From DASTDH01 sp041167675 (lineage in GTDB: Bacteria > Verrucomicrobiota > Verrucomicrobiia > Chthoniobacterales > JAFAMB01), in the NCBI GenBank assembly GCA_041167675.1, contig JBEEIB010000120.1, positions 1 through 9,475 of the forward strand: a stretch of 9,475 nucleotides of DNA, written 5' to 3'. Shown piece after piece: positions 1-5,987 of the stretch; within the stretch, counting starts at the first letter, position 1, and every line of letters starts with the position of its first letter. The position numbers and the translations under genes are program-made. The notes under the pieces were generated by a model that saw only the letters and a list, made by a program, of their open reading frames with translations, searched no databases and was not told where the DNA came from.

Positions 1-269
1 GCCGCAAGACCGGTCAGCTTACAACCAATCCCCTCTTCCAGCAGGACGCCCACCGCATCATCCGCCGGCGCGCGAAAGCGGCTGGCATCGAAACGCGGAT
101 TGGCAATCACACCTTCCGCGCGACCGGCATCACGGCGTATCTAAAGAACAGCGGCAAGTTGGAAATCGCGCAGCAAATCGCCAACCATGAATCGCCGCGG
201 ACGACCAAGCTTTATGACCGCCGGCAGGATGAAATTTCGCTCGATGAGATTGAGCGGATTGCTATCTGA
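1..269 (+). CDS. Tyrosine recombinase/integrase, C-terminal part (5' end outside window)
   Basis: The frame beginning at base 3 is open from the window edge to TGA at 267-269 and gives 88 residues. They carry the end of the catalytic domain of a tyrosine (lambda-type) site-specific recombinase: the HxxR box (HTFR, residues 36-39 of the fragment), the second histidine in ANHES (His62) and the nucleophilic tyrosine in TKLYDRR (Tyr71). These residues cut and rejoin DNA through a 3'-phosphotyrosine in this family. The first catalytic Arg and the DNA-binding N-terminal domain lie upstream of the window. The gene ends with a short polar tail, as is usual. It probably moves an island or phage, and the toxin-antitoxin pair and IS pieces downstream fit that; no attachment site is visible, so the excision boundary is unknown. 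The family call is firm, the element type is not. Confidence 0.9.
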   Translation, partial: RKTGQLTTNPLFQQDAHRIIRRRAKAAGIETRIGNHTFRATGITAYLKNSGKLEIAQQIANHESPRTTKLYDRRQDEISLDEIERIAI

Positions 270-328
270 ACAACTTCATCAGAAAAACAAAACAATGAAG
301 AAAGTAGACTGTCATGGATCAACAAACC

Positions 329-354
329 GGTGCTTCGAATAGGCTCGAAGCACC
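329..354 (+). terminator. Strong hairpin after the integrase gene, possible terminator
   Basis: A perfect 10-base inverted repeat, GGTGCTTCGA and TCGAAGCACC, encloses a 6-base loop (ATAGGC) 60 bases after the integrase stop. It is followed by TCCTTG and not by a real T-run, so an intrinsic terminator is likely but not classic. A second, smaller hairpin (CTGCGC/GCGCAG, 388-402) follows. A recombinase-related site is an alternative reading that the sequence alone cannot test. Confidence 0.45.
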
Positions 355-457
355 TCCTTGTCGACCCAACCCGCCGTTTCAGCTAGTCTGCGCGGGGCGC
401 AGCTCCTCTGCGGCCCCTGGGCGTCTCATTCCCGAACCAGTGTTGTGACGTTTAGGG

Positions 458-494
458 TTGACATGCATATACATGATGCATAGTCATATGCATG
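458..494 (+). promoter_or_regulatory. Promoter and palindromic operator of the vapBC-type operon
   Basis: A perfect -35 box TTGACA lies at 458-463. A 17-base spacer leads to a weak -10 candidate TAGTCA at 481-486. Overlaying this is an inverted repeat with arms CATGCATAT (462-470) and ATATGCATG (486-494), and the palindrome ATGCAT occurs three times (463-468, 476-481, 488-493). The right arm covers the antitoxin start codon. Antitoxins of this class repress their own operon by binding such palindromes, so this is the expected autoregulatory operator. With this -10, transcription would begin within a base or two of the ATG. Confidence 0.6.
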
Positions 495-698
495 CGGACG
501 ACAGTGATTCTCGACGACGATCTGGTTGCTAAAGCCCGGGAATATACCGGGATCAACGAGAAGACGCGCTTGCTTCATTTGGGACTCGAAGCACTGATTC
601 AACGCGAAGCTGCGCTCCGTTTAGCCGCGCTCGGCGGCACAGCGCGGTCGGCCAAAGCAGGCCGGAGACGACGGAGCATCGAAAGAAGTCAGAGATGA
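492..698 (+). CDS. vapB: VapB-family antitoxin of a type II toxin-antitoxin pair
   Basis: The 68-residue product begins MRTTVILDDDLVAKARE, the typical N-terminus of the VapB antitoxins with a ribbon-helix-helix-like DNA-binding head, followed by TGINEKTRLLHLGLEALIQ and a REAALRLAALGG segment that in relatives wraps the toxin. It would bind and inhibit the PIN nuclease encoded next and repress its own promoter. ATG 492 is the only usable start, because an in-frame TGA lies at 474-476. No Shine-Dalgarno sequence precedes it, so leaderless initiation is plausible. The C-terminus is very basic (KAGRRRRSIERSQR) and lacks the more usual proline-ending tail, which may alter toxin contact. It overlaps the toxin gene by 4 bases (ATGA), which indicates translational coupling. 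The family call is secure from sequence style and context; the exact subfamily is inferred. Confidence 0.85.
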   Translation: MRTTVILDDDLVAKAREYTGINEKTRLLHLGLEALIQREAALRLAALGGTARSAKAGRRRRSIERSQR

Positions 699-1060
699 AC
701 GTGTTGGTCGATGCCTCTGTGTGGATCGATCACTTGCACCGCTCGGACTTAGGCCTCGTCAGGCTGCTGCAATCCTCGGAAGTGGTCATGCACTCAGCCG
801 TTCTAGGTGAGTTGGCCTGCGGAACTCTGCCGAATCGTCGAGAATTGCTTTCACTTTGGTCTGCACTACCTCCCGCAGCGGAGGTGTCGCCTGCTGAAGC
901 GCTACGGCTAATAGAAGACAGGCGGCTATGGGGAAAAGGCCTTGGCTGGACAGACGTCCTGCTTATCGGTTCTACCCTGTTGTCGCCTGCCAGACTCTGG
1001 ACGCGAGACCGTCCGCTGTTGCGAGCGGCTAGGGAGCTGGGACTTGCTATCGTGAATTGA
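695..1060 (+). CDS. vapC: VapC-family PIN-domain ribonuclease toxin
   Basis: This 121-residue protein is a complete PIN domain, the normal length for VapC. The four acidic residues that hold Mg2+ or Mn2+ are visible: Asp6 in LVDASVWID, Glu39 in LGELACG, Asp87 in GWTDVLL and Asp105 in TRDRPL. VapC toxins cut specific RNAs, often initiator tRNA or the 23S rRNA sarcin-ricin loop, when free of antitoxin; the target here cannot be told from sequence. The start ATG at 695 overlaps the antitoxin stop in an ATGA junction, and the purine-rich GAAAGAAGTCAGAG (681-694) serves as the ribosome-binding region. All active-site residues are present, so the toxin is probably active and the pair would help retain this DNA segment. 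I see nothing damaged here, in contrast to much of the window. Confidence 0.92.
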   Translation: MNVLVDASVWIDHLHRSDLGLVRLLQSSEVVMHSAVLGELACGTLPNRRELLSLWSALPPAAEVSPAEALRLIEDRRLWGKGLGWTDVLLIGSTLLSPARLWTRDRPLLRAARELGLAIVN

Positions 1061-1519
1061 ATAGATCGCAAAGTAATCGAGCCGCAGTATCACTTTGGTG
1101 TCACCTCAATGCGCGCCGAACTTGTGACGACATTCAAAAGCGGGGCTGCAGAGTAGCTTCGGAGTTATCATATTAGAACGGTTCTTTGAGCTGGCCTCTA
1201 AGTGAACCCGGGTGCTCCTAACACCACGCATTGCCGCCGCACTACCATCTTTCCGGCCAAGGTCGTTTGGCCAGAAAATGAAAGCTCGTCCATCAGGTAC
1301 AACCTTCTAATCTTGCAAATCCTTTTTTTGGTTTCGATTTTTGAGAGCGAGGAACGAGCAAGCATTAATCAAAAGCAAAATACGGTTACCATTCAGTGCG
1401 GAGCGGAGGCGAGCTCAAGCTCAAAGACGGAATAAATGGGGGTAGCCCGTAGGGAGCTCTGTTTATGCCGGATTTGAGCTTGATTCTCTCGAAAATATCG
1501 CCATTAGAACGAAAACAGT
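1061..1519. other. Intergenic stretch of about 460 bases without a convincing gene
   Basis: No frame here gives a recognisable protein. A 77-codon frame from GTG 1202 has no ribosome-binding site and a low-complexity, unfamilial translation, and I reject it. Visible structure: an 11-base palindrome AGAACGGTTCT (1175-1185); the 9-mer ATTAGAACG at 1172-1180 and again at 1503-1511, just before the SDR start; and a separated inverted repeat TCAAGCTCAAA (1415-1425) with TTTGAGCTTGA (1473-1483). These are candidate regulator-binding sites for the cluster that starts at 1520, but no regulator gene is in the window. Confidence 0.4.
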
Positions 1520-1858
1520 ATGAACAACACGCAAAAGCCGGTCGCAATTGTAACGGGCGCTTCCAGTGGAATTGGCCTCGGAGTTACGCAAGCGCTGATC
1601 AAACACGGCTACGACGTGGGGGGAACGTCCCTGAGCATCAGCAAGTCTAAGGAGCTAAAAGCGTCTTCCGATCTCGTGCTGATCGATGGTGATATCAGTA
1701 AGAAGGAAACCACCGTCACAGTAGCGGCAGCGGCAATTGGGCATTTCCGCCGTATCGACCTGTTAGTTAACATCGACGCAGTGCTCTATCTTCAGAACGC
1801 TACGTTCGTAACGGGCGAAAACATCCGAGTGGATGGAGGGATCCATGCCGGCCGGTAA
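1520..1858 (+). pseudogene. SDR-family oxidoreductase with in-frame internal deletion
   Basis: The frame encodes 112 residues, whereas classical short-chain dehydrogenases have about 250. Residues 1-84 are a normal N-terminal half: the NAD(P)-binding motif TGASSGIG (12-19), the acidic DGDIS after beta-4, and RIDLLVN (78-84), which should continue as the conserved NNAG. Instead the next residues, DAVLYLQNATFVTGENIRVDGG (86-107), are the typical SDR C-terminal end. About 130 residues, including the catalytic Ser-Tyr-Lys, have been removed with the frame kept; the junction is near base 1772. The product could perhaps bind nucleotide but cannot catalyse dehydrogenation. The GGAGG for the next gene lies within its last codons, so continued translation may still serve coupling. 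An alternative is an assembly error, but the join is clean and in frame. Confidence 0.8.
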
Positions 1859-2333
1859 TAATTCTACGGTTGCTAAGCCGGGTTCGCGTTTGCGCGAATT
1901 AGGCGTGGTTCTGCCGACGCCACCATCCCCTTTGGGAGCTTATGTCGAGGTGTCTCAGGTTGGATCCTTGCTCTTTTTAAGCGGCACATTGCCGCTCGTT
2001 GATCGCAAGCTGGCGATCTCTGGGCGCCTCGGTGCGAACCTTTCGGTTAAGCAGGGCCAAGAGGCTGCCCGCTTGGCTGCATTAAATGCCTTGGCAGCAG
2101 CCCAAGAACATGTCGGCGATTTAGACCGGCTCAAAAAGTTAGTTAAACTCTCCGTTCTCGTAACGACAACGGAGGAATTTGTTGAGCACGCCGCGGTCGC
2201 GGACGGCGCCTCGAACCTCTTTGTCCAACTTTTCGGCACTCAGGCGGGACATGTCCGTCTCGTGTACGGCGTGTACAGCGCGCCCATTGGCACACCGGTC
2301 ATGGTTGAGACGGTATTTGAGATCGAATCATAA
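1845..2333 (+). CDS. RidA/YjgF/UK114-family protein
   Basis: The 162-residue protein belongs to the RidA superfamily, trimers that in the archetype hydrolyse reactive enamine/imine intermediates. Seen in order: a proline-rich opening (LPTPPSPLGAYVEVSQVG, 23-40), the core strand LLFLSGTLPL (42-51), the helix QEAARLAALNALAAA (72-86), the KLVKLSVLVTTTEEF strand-helix (98-112), and the closing VMVETVFEI (152-160). I chose ATG 1845 over the in-frame ATG at 1833 because GGAGG (1835-1839) sits 5 bases before it. The gene overlaps the end of the broken SDR gene by 14 bases, suggesting coupled translation. The arginine that defines the active archetype (Arg105 of E. coli RidA, in ARVEIE) is replaced here by proline (GTPVMVE, Pro151), so it belongs to a RidA subgroup of uncertain activity. 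Longer than the archetype's roughly 128 residues, as that subgroup usually is. Confidence 0.88.
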   Translation: MPAGNNSTVAKPGSRLRELGVVLPTPPSPLGAYVEVSQVGSLLFLSGTLPLVDRKLAISGRLGANLSVKQGQEAARLAALNALAAAQEHVGDLDRLKKLVKLSVLVTTTEEFVEHAAVADGASNLFVQLFGTQAGHVRLVYGVYSAPIGTPVMVETVFEIES

Positions 2334-2337
2334 AGAA

Positions 2338-2400
2338 TTCTCCAAAAGCCGGGATGTCGAAAATCGGCTCGGATACTACCTGAGTCAAATCCCGCGCTAG
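2338..2400 (+). pseudogene. Scar: C-terminus of a second crotonase-family gene
   Basis: Just after the RidA stop, codons 2338-2400 read FSKSRDVENRLGYYLSQIPR and a stop. This matches the last residues of the intact crotonase gene downstream (FHKPGDVENRLGYHVGQLAS, 3835-3897): DVENRLGY is identical, the frame ends within a similar distance of a stop, and 18 bases are identical (2359-2376 with 3856-3873). No start or upstream crotonase sequence remains. It is best read as the leftover 3' end of a paralogous copy, the rest of which was deleted between the RidA and HbpS-like genes. Confidence 0.7.
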
Positions 2401-2402
2401 GC

Positions 2403-2421
2403 CATGCACTGCCAGTGCATG
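2403..2421. repeat. 19-base palindrome, possible terminator or operator
   Basis: CATGCACTG and CAGTGCATG flank a single C, giving a perfect 9-base inverted repeat directly after the crotonase scar and 43 bases before the HbpS-like start. As RNA it would form an 8-base stem with a 3-base loop. It is followed by TCATTTTGATTGAT, which is only weakly T-rich, so a binding site is as likely as a terminator. Confidence 0.4.
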
Positions 2422-2464
2422 TCATTTTGATTGATAACTTTCTAACCCGTCGGAGGAAAATAAT

Positions 2465-2981
2465 ATGTCAAGCGATAAAACAGAACTCGCCAATGAATCA
2501 AGGCTCGCGGCGTCGAGTCCTCTTGATGTCGTCCCAGACGAAATACCATTCGATGTGCCCTATGGGCTCCCGATATCACTAGCCCGAGCTCAAGCAATTA
2601 TTCACGCCGCCGTGGCAGAGGCGACGCGGGCGGAATTGGAAGATGAGCGTAGCAGTTGCCGATTCCGGGGGGAACTTAGTTGCCTTCCAGCGAATGGATG
2701 GCGCGATGCTTGCCTCAATTCAGATAGCGGAACACAAGGCGCGAGCAGCCACGACCTTTCGGCGCCCAACCAGGATCTTCGAGGACGGTATCCAGCGGAT
2801 GCATCTCAACTATCTGCTCGCGTTCGATGGAGTTATCGCGTCTCGCGGTGGCATTCCACTGATCGACCAGGGAGCGATTATCGGCGCAATCGGCTGTTCG
2901 GGAGGCACGGATTCCCAGGACGAGATCGTCAGCAAGGCCGGCGTGGCCGTAATTAACCAGCTCCAGGCGACAAACAAATAA
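2465..2981 (+). pseudogene. GlcG/HbpS-type (DUF336) protein, broken by one extra base
   Basis: The start at 2465 is well supported by GGAGG (2452-2456) 8 bases upstream. The first 55 residues are a normal family N-terminus (PFDVPYGLPISLARAQAIIHAAV..EATR). At about 2630 the frame changes: the remaining domain, RNWKMSVAVADSGGNLVAF through GGIPLIDQGAIIGAIGCSGG to the end, is read one base later and stops at TAA 2979-2981. Dropping one G from the GGG at 2628-2630 restores ATR-RNWKM and an uninterrupted product of 171 residues, the usual length. Relatives bind haem (HbpS) or have unknown roles beside glycolate and small-molecule oxidation genes. As written, translation from 2465 leaves the family sequence and ends at 2956. 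A restart at ATG 2643 would make only a 112-residue partial domain. It is either a real frameshift mutation or a one-base sequencing error. Confidence 0.85.
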
Positions 2982-3039
2982 GTCAGACCTCAAGAAAGCG
3001 TTAAGGGCAATCAACCCATTCCGGACACTATCCAATACA

Positions 3040-3053
3040 AACGAGAATCCAAT
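3040..3053 (+). repeat. Leader motif shared by the crotonase and DJ-1 genes
   Basis: AACGAGAATCCAAT here, overlapping the crotonase start, recurs with one change as AACGAGAGTCCAAT at 3920-3933, 21 bases before the DJ-1-family start. The second copy lies in front of a better ribosome-binding site (AAGGA, 3942-3946). The match may mark duplication of a leader segment during cluster assembly; chance cannot be excluded at 14 bases. Confidence 0.4.
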
Positions 3054-3897
3054 GACAACAGTGAATGCATCTATGAAACCCGAACAGCTTCGCCTGACCC
3101 GGCAGTCGCCCGCCTATTGGCGTGTCACAATCGACAACCCACCGATCAACGTTATGGGACCGGAAATGGTCCGGCAGTTTCAGGAAGTCATCAACGCTCT
3201 GGAGGCCGACGAGAATGTCAGGGTCGTGGTCTTCGACAGCGCGGTCGACGACTACTTCCTGAATCACTCCGATTTCCTGGCCAAGCTGGATGACCTGACC
3301 GCGCTCCCGCCCGGTCCCACAGGCTTGCCGCCCTGGCCGGACTTTCTCGTGCGTCTGACCCGCTTGCCAGTCGCCTCCATTGCCCTCATCCGCGGCCGGG
3401 CGACGGGCAACGGTAGCGAGATCACGCTCGCTTGCGACATGAGTTTCGCCAGCCGCGAAAAGGCCATCATCTCGCAATGGGAGGTGGGCGTGGGGATGGT
3501 CCCCGGCGGTGGCCCCATGGCCCGGTTGCCCGAGCTCATCGGCCGAAACCGCGCCCTCGAGGTGCTCTTGAGCTCGGAAGACATCAGGGCAGACCAGGCC
3601 GAGGCCTACGGGTACGTTAATCGCGCCTTGCCAGACGCCGATCTAGACGCGTTCGTTGAGGCGCTCGCAACCCGGATCTCCAGGTTCGACAAATGGGCGA
3701 TCGCCAACACCAAGCGCTTCGTCAACACCAGCCTGCCGCCGGACGTCGAGCTCGGTGCCGGGTGGGATGCGTGCCTCGCTTCGCTCGGGCGTCCCGCCAG
3801 CCAGGCCAGGATAAAGGCATTGATAGAGCGCGGTTTCCATAAGCCAGGTGATGTTGAAAATCGGCTCGGATACCATGTGGGTCAGTTGGCTAGCTGA
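3052..3897 (+). CDS. Enoyl-CoA hydratase/isomerase (crotonase) family protein
   Basis: The 281-residue product has the crotonase fold: an N-terminal strand pair ending in VTIDNPPINVMG (25-36), then RVVVFDSAVDDYFLNHSDF (57-75), where the first oxyanion-hole segment usually lies. The core is GRATGNGSEITLACDMSFAS (115-134), followed by QWEVGVGMVPGGGPMARLPELIG (142-164). Glu123 (GNGSE) and Glu144 (QWEVG) align with the two catalytic glutamates of enoyl-CoA hydratase (Glu144 and Glu164 of the rat enzyme). The first oxyanion loop is unusual (FLNHSDF rather than the common CAGADL), so substrate and reaction are uncertain; hydration, isomerisation and hydrolysis are all known in this superfamily. The C-terminus ends in GDVENRLGYHVGQLAS, matched by the scar at 2338-2400. 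It lies 70 bases after the HbpS-like gene and 57 before the DJ-1 gene, in one direction. ATG 3052 has only a weak upstream GAGA; ATG 3073 is possible. Confidence 0.9.
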   Translation: MTTVNASMKPEQLRLTRQSPAYWRVTIDNPPINVMGPEMVRQFQEVINALEADENVRVVVFDSAVDDYFLNHSDFLAKLDDLTALPPGPTGLPPWPDFLVRLTRLPVASIALIRGRATGNGSEITLACDMSFASREKAIISQWEVGVGMVPGGGPMARLPELIGRNRALEVLLSSEDIRADQAEAYGYVNRALPDADLDAFVEALATRISRFDKWAIANTKRFVNTSLPPDVELGAGWDACLASLGRPASQARIKALIERGFHKPGDVENRLGYHVGQLAS

Positions 3898-3954
3898 GGC
3901 TCCGAAAGTTAGAAACACGAACGAGAGTCCAATAAAAGACAAAGGAAAAAGAGC

Positions 3955-4641
3955 ATGAAAATACTAATGGTACTGACATCCCACGATCAACTGGGCAACA
4001 CTGGCCGCAAGACCGGCTTCTGGCTTGAGGAATTCGCCGCCCCCTACTTTGTGTTCAGGGACGCTGGCGTCGAGCTGACGCTGGCCTCACCGAAAGGCGG
4101 GCAGCCCCCGATCGATCCAAAGAGCGATTTGCCGGAAAATCAGACCCCCGCGATGTCGCGATTCAAGCAGGACCAGGTAGCGCAAAAGACGCTTGCCCAC
4201 ACGGTCAGGCTTGCCGAGATGAAGGCGGAAGATTTCGACACCGTATTCTATGTGGGCGGACACGGCCCCATGTGGGACCTTGTCGATAATACCGATTCAA
4301 TCGCCTTGATCGAGTCTTTCTATAATTCCGGCAAGCCGGTCGCTGCGGTCTGCCATTCACCCGCTGTACTCCATCGGGTTACTTACCAAGGCGCTCCGAT
4401 TGTGAAGGGGAAGCGCGTGACCGGTTTCACCAACGGTGAAGAGGAAGCAGTTCACCTCACCGATGTTGTGCCGTTCCTGGTCGAGGATGAGCTTAAGAGA
4501 CTGGGCGGCCTCTATGAAAAAGCAGCCGATTGGCAAAGCCTTGCGATCGTCGATGGTCGTCTCATCACGGGACAAAATCCCGCATCGTCGACCGCCGCAG
4601 CCCAAGCGCTTCTGAAGGTACTCGCGCGGAAGGCGGCTTAG
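3955..4641 (+). CDS. DJ-1/PfpI family protein, Hsp31-like (putative glyoxalase III/deglycase)
   Basis: This 228-residue protein is a complete class I glutamine-amidotransferase-like domain of the DJ-1/Hsp31 branch. The nucleophile elbow AAVCHSPAVL places Cys133-His134 where Hsp31-type enzymes have their Cys-His pair, and the acidic partner is in KTGFWLEEF (Glu25/Glu26). YVGGHGPMWDL (99-109) and GFTNGEEEAV are further hallmarks. Characterised relatives turn methylglyoxal into lactate without cofactor or act as chaperones and stress proteins; chemistry on a reactive carbonyl substrate is likely here but not proven. The start at 3955 is supported by AAGGA (3942-3946) 8 bases upstream. The ORF is intact and soluble, with no signal peptide. 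The alpha/beta hydrolase follows after 128 bases, so the two may be co-transcribed. Strong family call; substrate unknown. Confidence 0.92.
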   Translation: MKILMVLTSHDQLGNTGRKTGFWLEEFAAPYFVFRDAGVELTLASPKGGQPPIDPKSDLPENQTPAMSRFKQDQVAQKTLAHTVRLAEMKAEDFDTVFYVGGHGPMWDLVDNTDSIALIESFYNSGKPVAAVCHSPAVLHRVTYQGAPIVKGKRVTGFTNGEEEAVHLTDVVPFLVEDELKRLGGLYEKAADWQSLAIVDGRLITGQNPASSTAAAQALLKVLARKAA

Positions 4642-4769
4642 GGGCTATGCCCTTTTTCAGATCGCCCCGTTGGATCCGATGCTCGCAGGTAACCCACATG
4701 GCTTTAGAGTTCTCTGTCATGCTCGCATCATTTCAACTGCTGGCTCAAACCCAAGGAAAGGAACCTCCC

Positions 4770-5633
4770 ATGGAACACCAGACTTTTTATCGCACGAAAC
4801 AGATCGATGGGCTCTCCATCTTTTACAGAGAGGCCGGGCCGAAAGACGCGCCGACGCTTCTCCTTCTGCACGGACTTCCCTCGTCATCGCGGATGTTCGA
4901 GAGTTTGTTCGCCCGGCTTTCCGATCAGTATCACCTTGTCGCGCCCGATTACCCGGGCTTCGGCCACAGCGACTGGCCGGACCCGAAAATATTCGCGTAT
5001 ACCTTCGATCACTATGCCGAGATCATGAATCACTTCACCGAAGCTCTCGGGCTCTCGCGCTGCACGCTTTACATGCAGGATTACGGAGGCCCCGTGGGTT
5101 TTCGCATGGCCTTGGCCCATCCGGATCGGATCGAGACTCTCATCATCCAGGACGCTGTGGCGCACAACGAAGGTCTGGGGGCGAATTGGAAAACACGGCG
5201 GGCCTTTTGGGCCGATCGCGCTGGCAACGAAAGCACGCTTCGCACAAATCTCCTGTCGCTGGCGACGACCCGGACGCGCCATATCGGGAACGATCCCAAC
5301 GTAGAACGTTATGACCCAGATCTCTGGACCGATGAATTTGCTTTTCTGAATCAGCCAGGCCAGGCCGACATTCAAAGCGACCTCTTCTACGATTACCGCA
5401 CGAATGTGGACGCCTACCCGAAATGGCAGGCCTGGATGCGCGAGAAGCAGCCTCGACTTCTCGTTCTCTGGGGCAAATACGATCTGTCTTTCGAGCTTTC
5501 GGAACCGGAGGCCTATCGCCGCGACGTGCCGAAAGCCGAAGTCCATGTCCTCAATGCGGGTCATTTTGCGTTGGACACGGCTGCAGATGAGATTGCTGCA
5601 TTAGTCCGAGGCTTTCTCGGTTCTCCACGTTGA
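4770..5633 (+). CDS. Alpha/beta hydrolase with aspartate nucleophile (dehalogenase/epoxide-hydrolase-like)
   Basis: The 287-residue protein has the full alpha/beta-hydrolase set: oxyanion motif HGLP (34-37), APDYPGFGHSDWP (58-70), nucleophile elbow MQDYGG with Asp104, acid candidate Asp238 in WGKYDLSF, and histidine His265 in NAGHFALD. An aspartate, not serine, at the elbow is typical of haloalkane dehalogenases and epoxide hydrolases, so C-halogen or epoxide hydrolysis is favoured over ester hydrolysis. The cap region (NEGLGANWKTRRAFWADRA, 133-151) is the specificity-determining part. I chose ATG 4770, preceded by purine-rich AAGGAAAGGA (4753-4762) and beginning MEHQTFYRTKQIDG; the same frame is open upstream, and ATG 4698 would add a weakly hydrophobic 24 residues but has no ribosome-binding site. 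It is the last intact gene of the cluster. The true substrate is unknown. Confidence 0.9.
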   Translation: MEHQTFYRTKQIDGLSIFYREAGPKDAPTLLLLHGLPSSSRMFESLFARLSDQYHLVAPDYPGFGHSDWPDPKIFAYTFDHYAEIMNHFTEALGLSRCTLYMQDYGGPVGFRMALAHPDRIETLIIQDAVAHNEGLGANWKTRRAFWADRAGNESTLRTNLLSLATTRTRHIGNDPNVERYDPDLWTDEFAFLNQPGQADIQSDLFYDYRTNVDAYPKWQAWMREKQPRLLVLWGKYDLSFELSEPEAYRRDVPKAEVHVLNAGHFALDTAADEIAALVRGFLGSPR

Positions 5634-5772
5634 GGGGGACATGGTTCAACTCCATCGTGAGCTCGAGGTCACCTATCGCCGACTTGTCACGATTACTACC
5701 GGCAATCTGGGGAGAACTTAAGAAAGGGAAATTACGCACGCTGGATAATGGCTAGCTGATAAAACCTGCCGC

Positions 5773-5987
5773 GTGCATTACGAGTCATTTAAAAACTTTA
5801 CTGCGTCGATCCAGTCCATAATTACATCGGTGGCTTTGGTTGGTGGAGGAGTCTGGGCTTACTGGCGTTTCGTCCTCAACCGCGAATCGGCGCATAAAGT
5901 TGATGTGGACGTCGAAGTGACCTTTGTCCTTAAACAAGGTGACAATTGGATAATCGAAGGTGTTGCCTCGGTGAAAAATCCCGGGAA
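5773..5987 (+). pseudogene. Truncated small membrane protein of unknown function
   Basis: From GTG 5773 the frame gives about 72 residues of a recognisable type of hypothetical membrane protein: a short N-terminal helix, one transmembrane segment (ASIQSIITSVALVGGGVWAY, about 11-30), RFVLNRES at the membrane edge, and a strand-rich soluble part (VDVDVEVTFVLKQGDNWIIEGVASVKNPGN). Around 5985 it runs into sequence that codes in another frame for a GIY-YIG nuclease, so the rest (to the stop at 6163-6165) is out-of-frame noise. The soluble domain is lost. No ribosome-binding site is seen before the GTG, and an in-frame stop at 5746-5748 rules out a much longer start. I do not recognise a function. 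Confidence 0.6.

Noticed and set aside
270..460. Attachment site or tRNA end near the integrase
   Set aside because: No tRNA 3' end or direct repeat is visible; only hairpins are present.
1202..1435. 77-codon frame from GTG
   Set aside because: No ribosome-binding site, no recognisable motif, and low-complexity ending; treated as non-coding.
2179..2400. 73-codon frame that ends in the crotonase scar
   Set aside because: Its first two thirds are the RidA gene read in another frame; only the last 20 codons are meaningful and are reported as a scar.
4884..5564. 226-codon minus-strand frame
   Set aside because: It lies entirely antisense to the alpha/beta hydrolase, whose catalytic motifs are intact on the plus strand.
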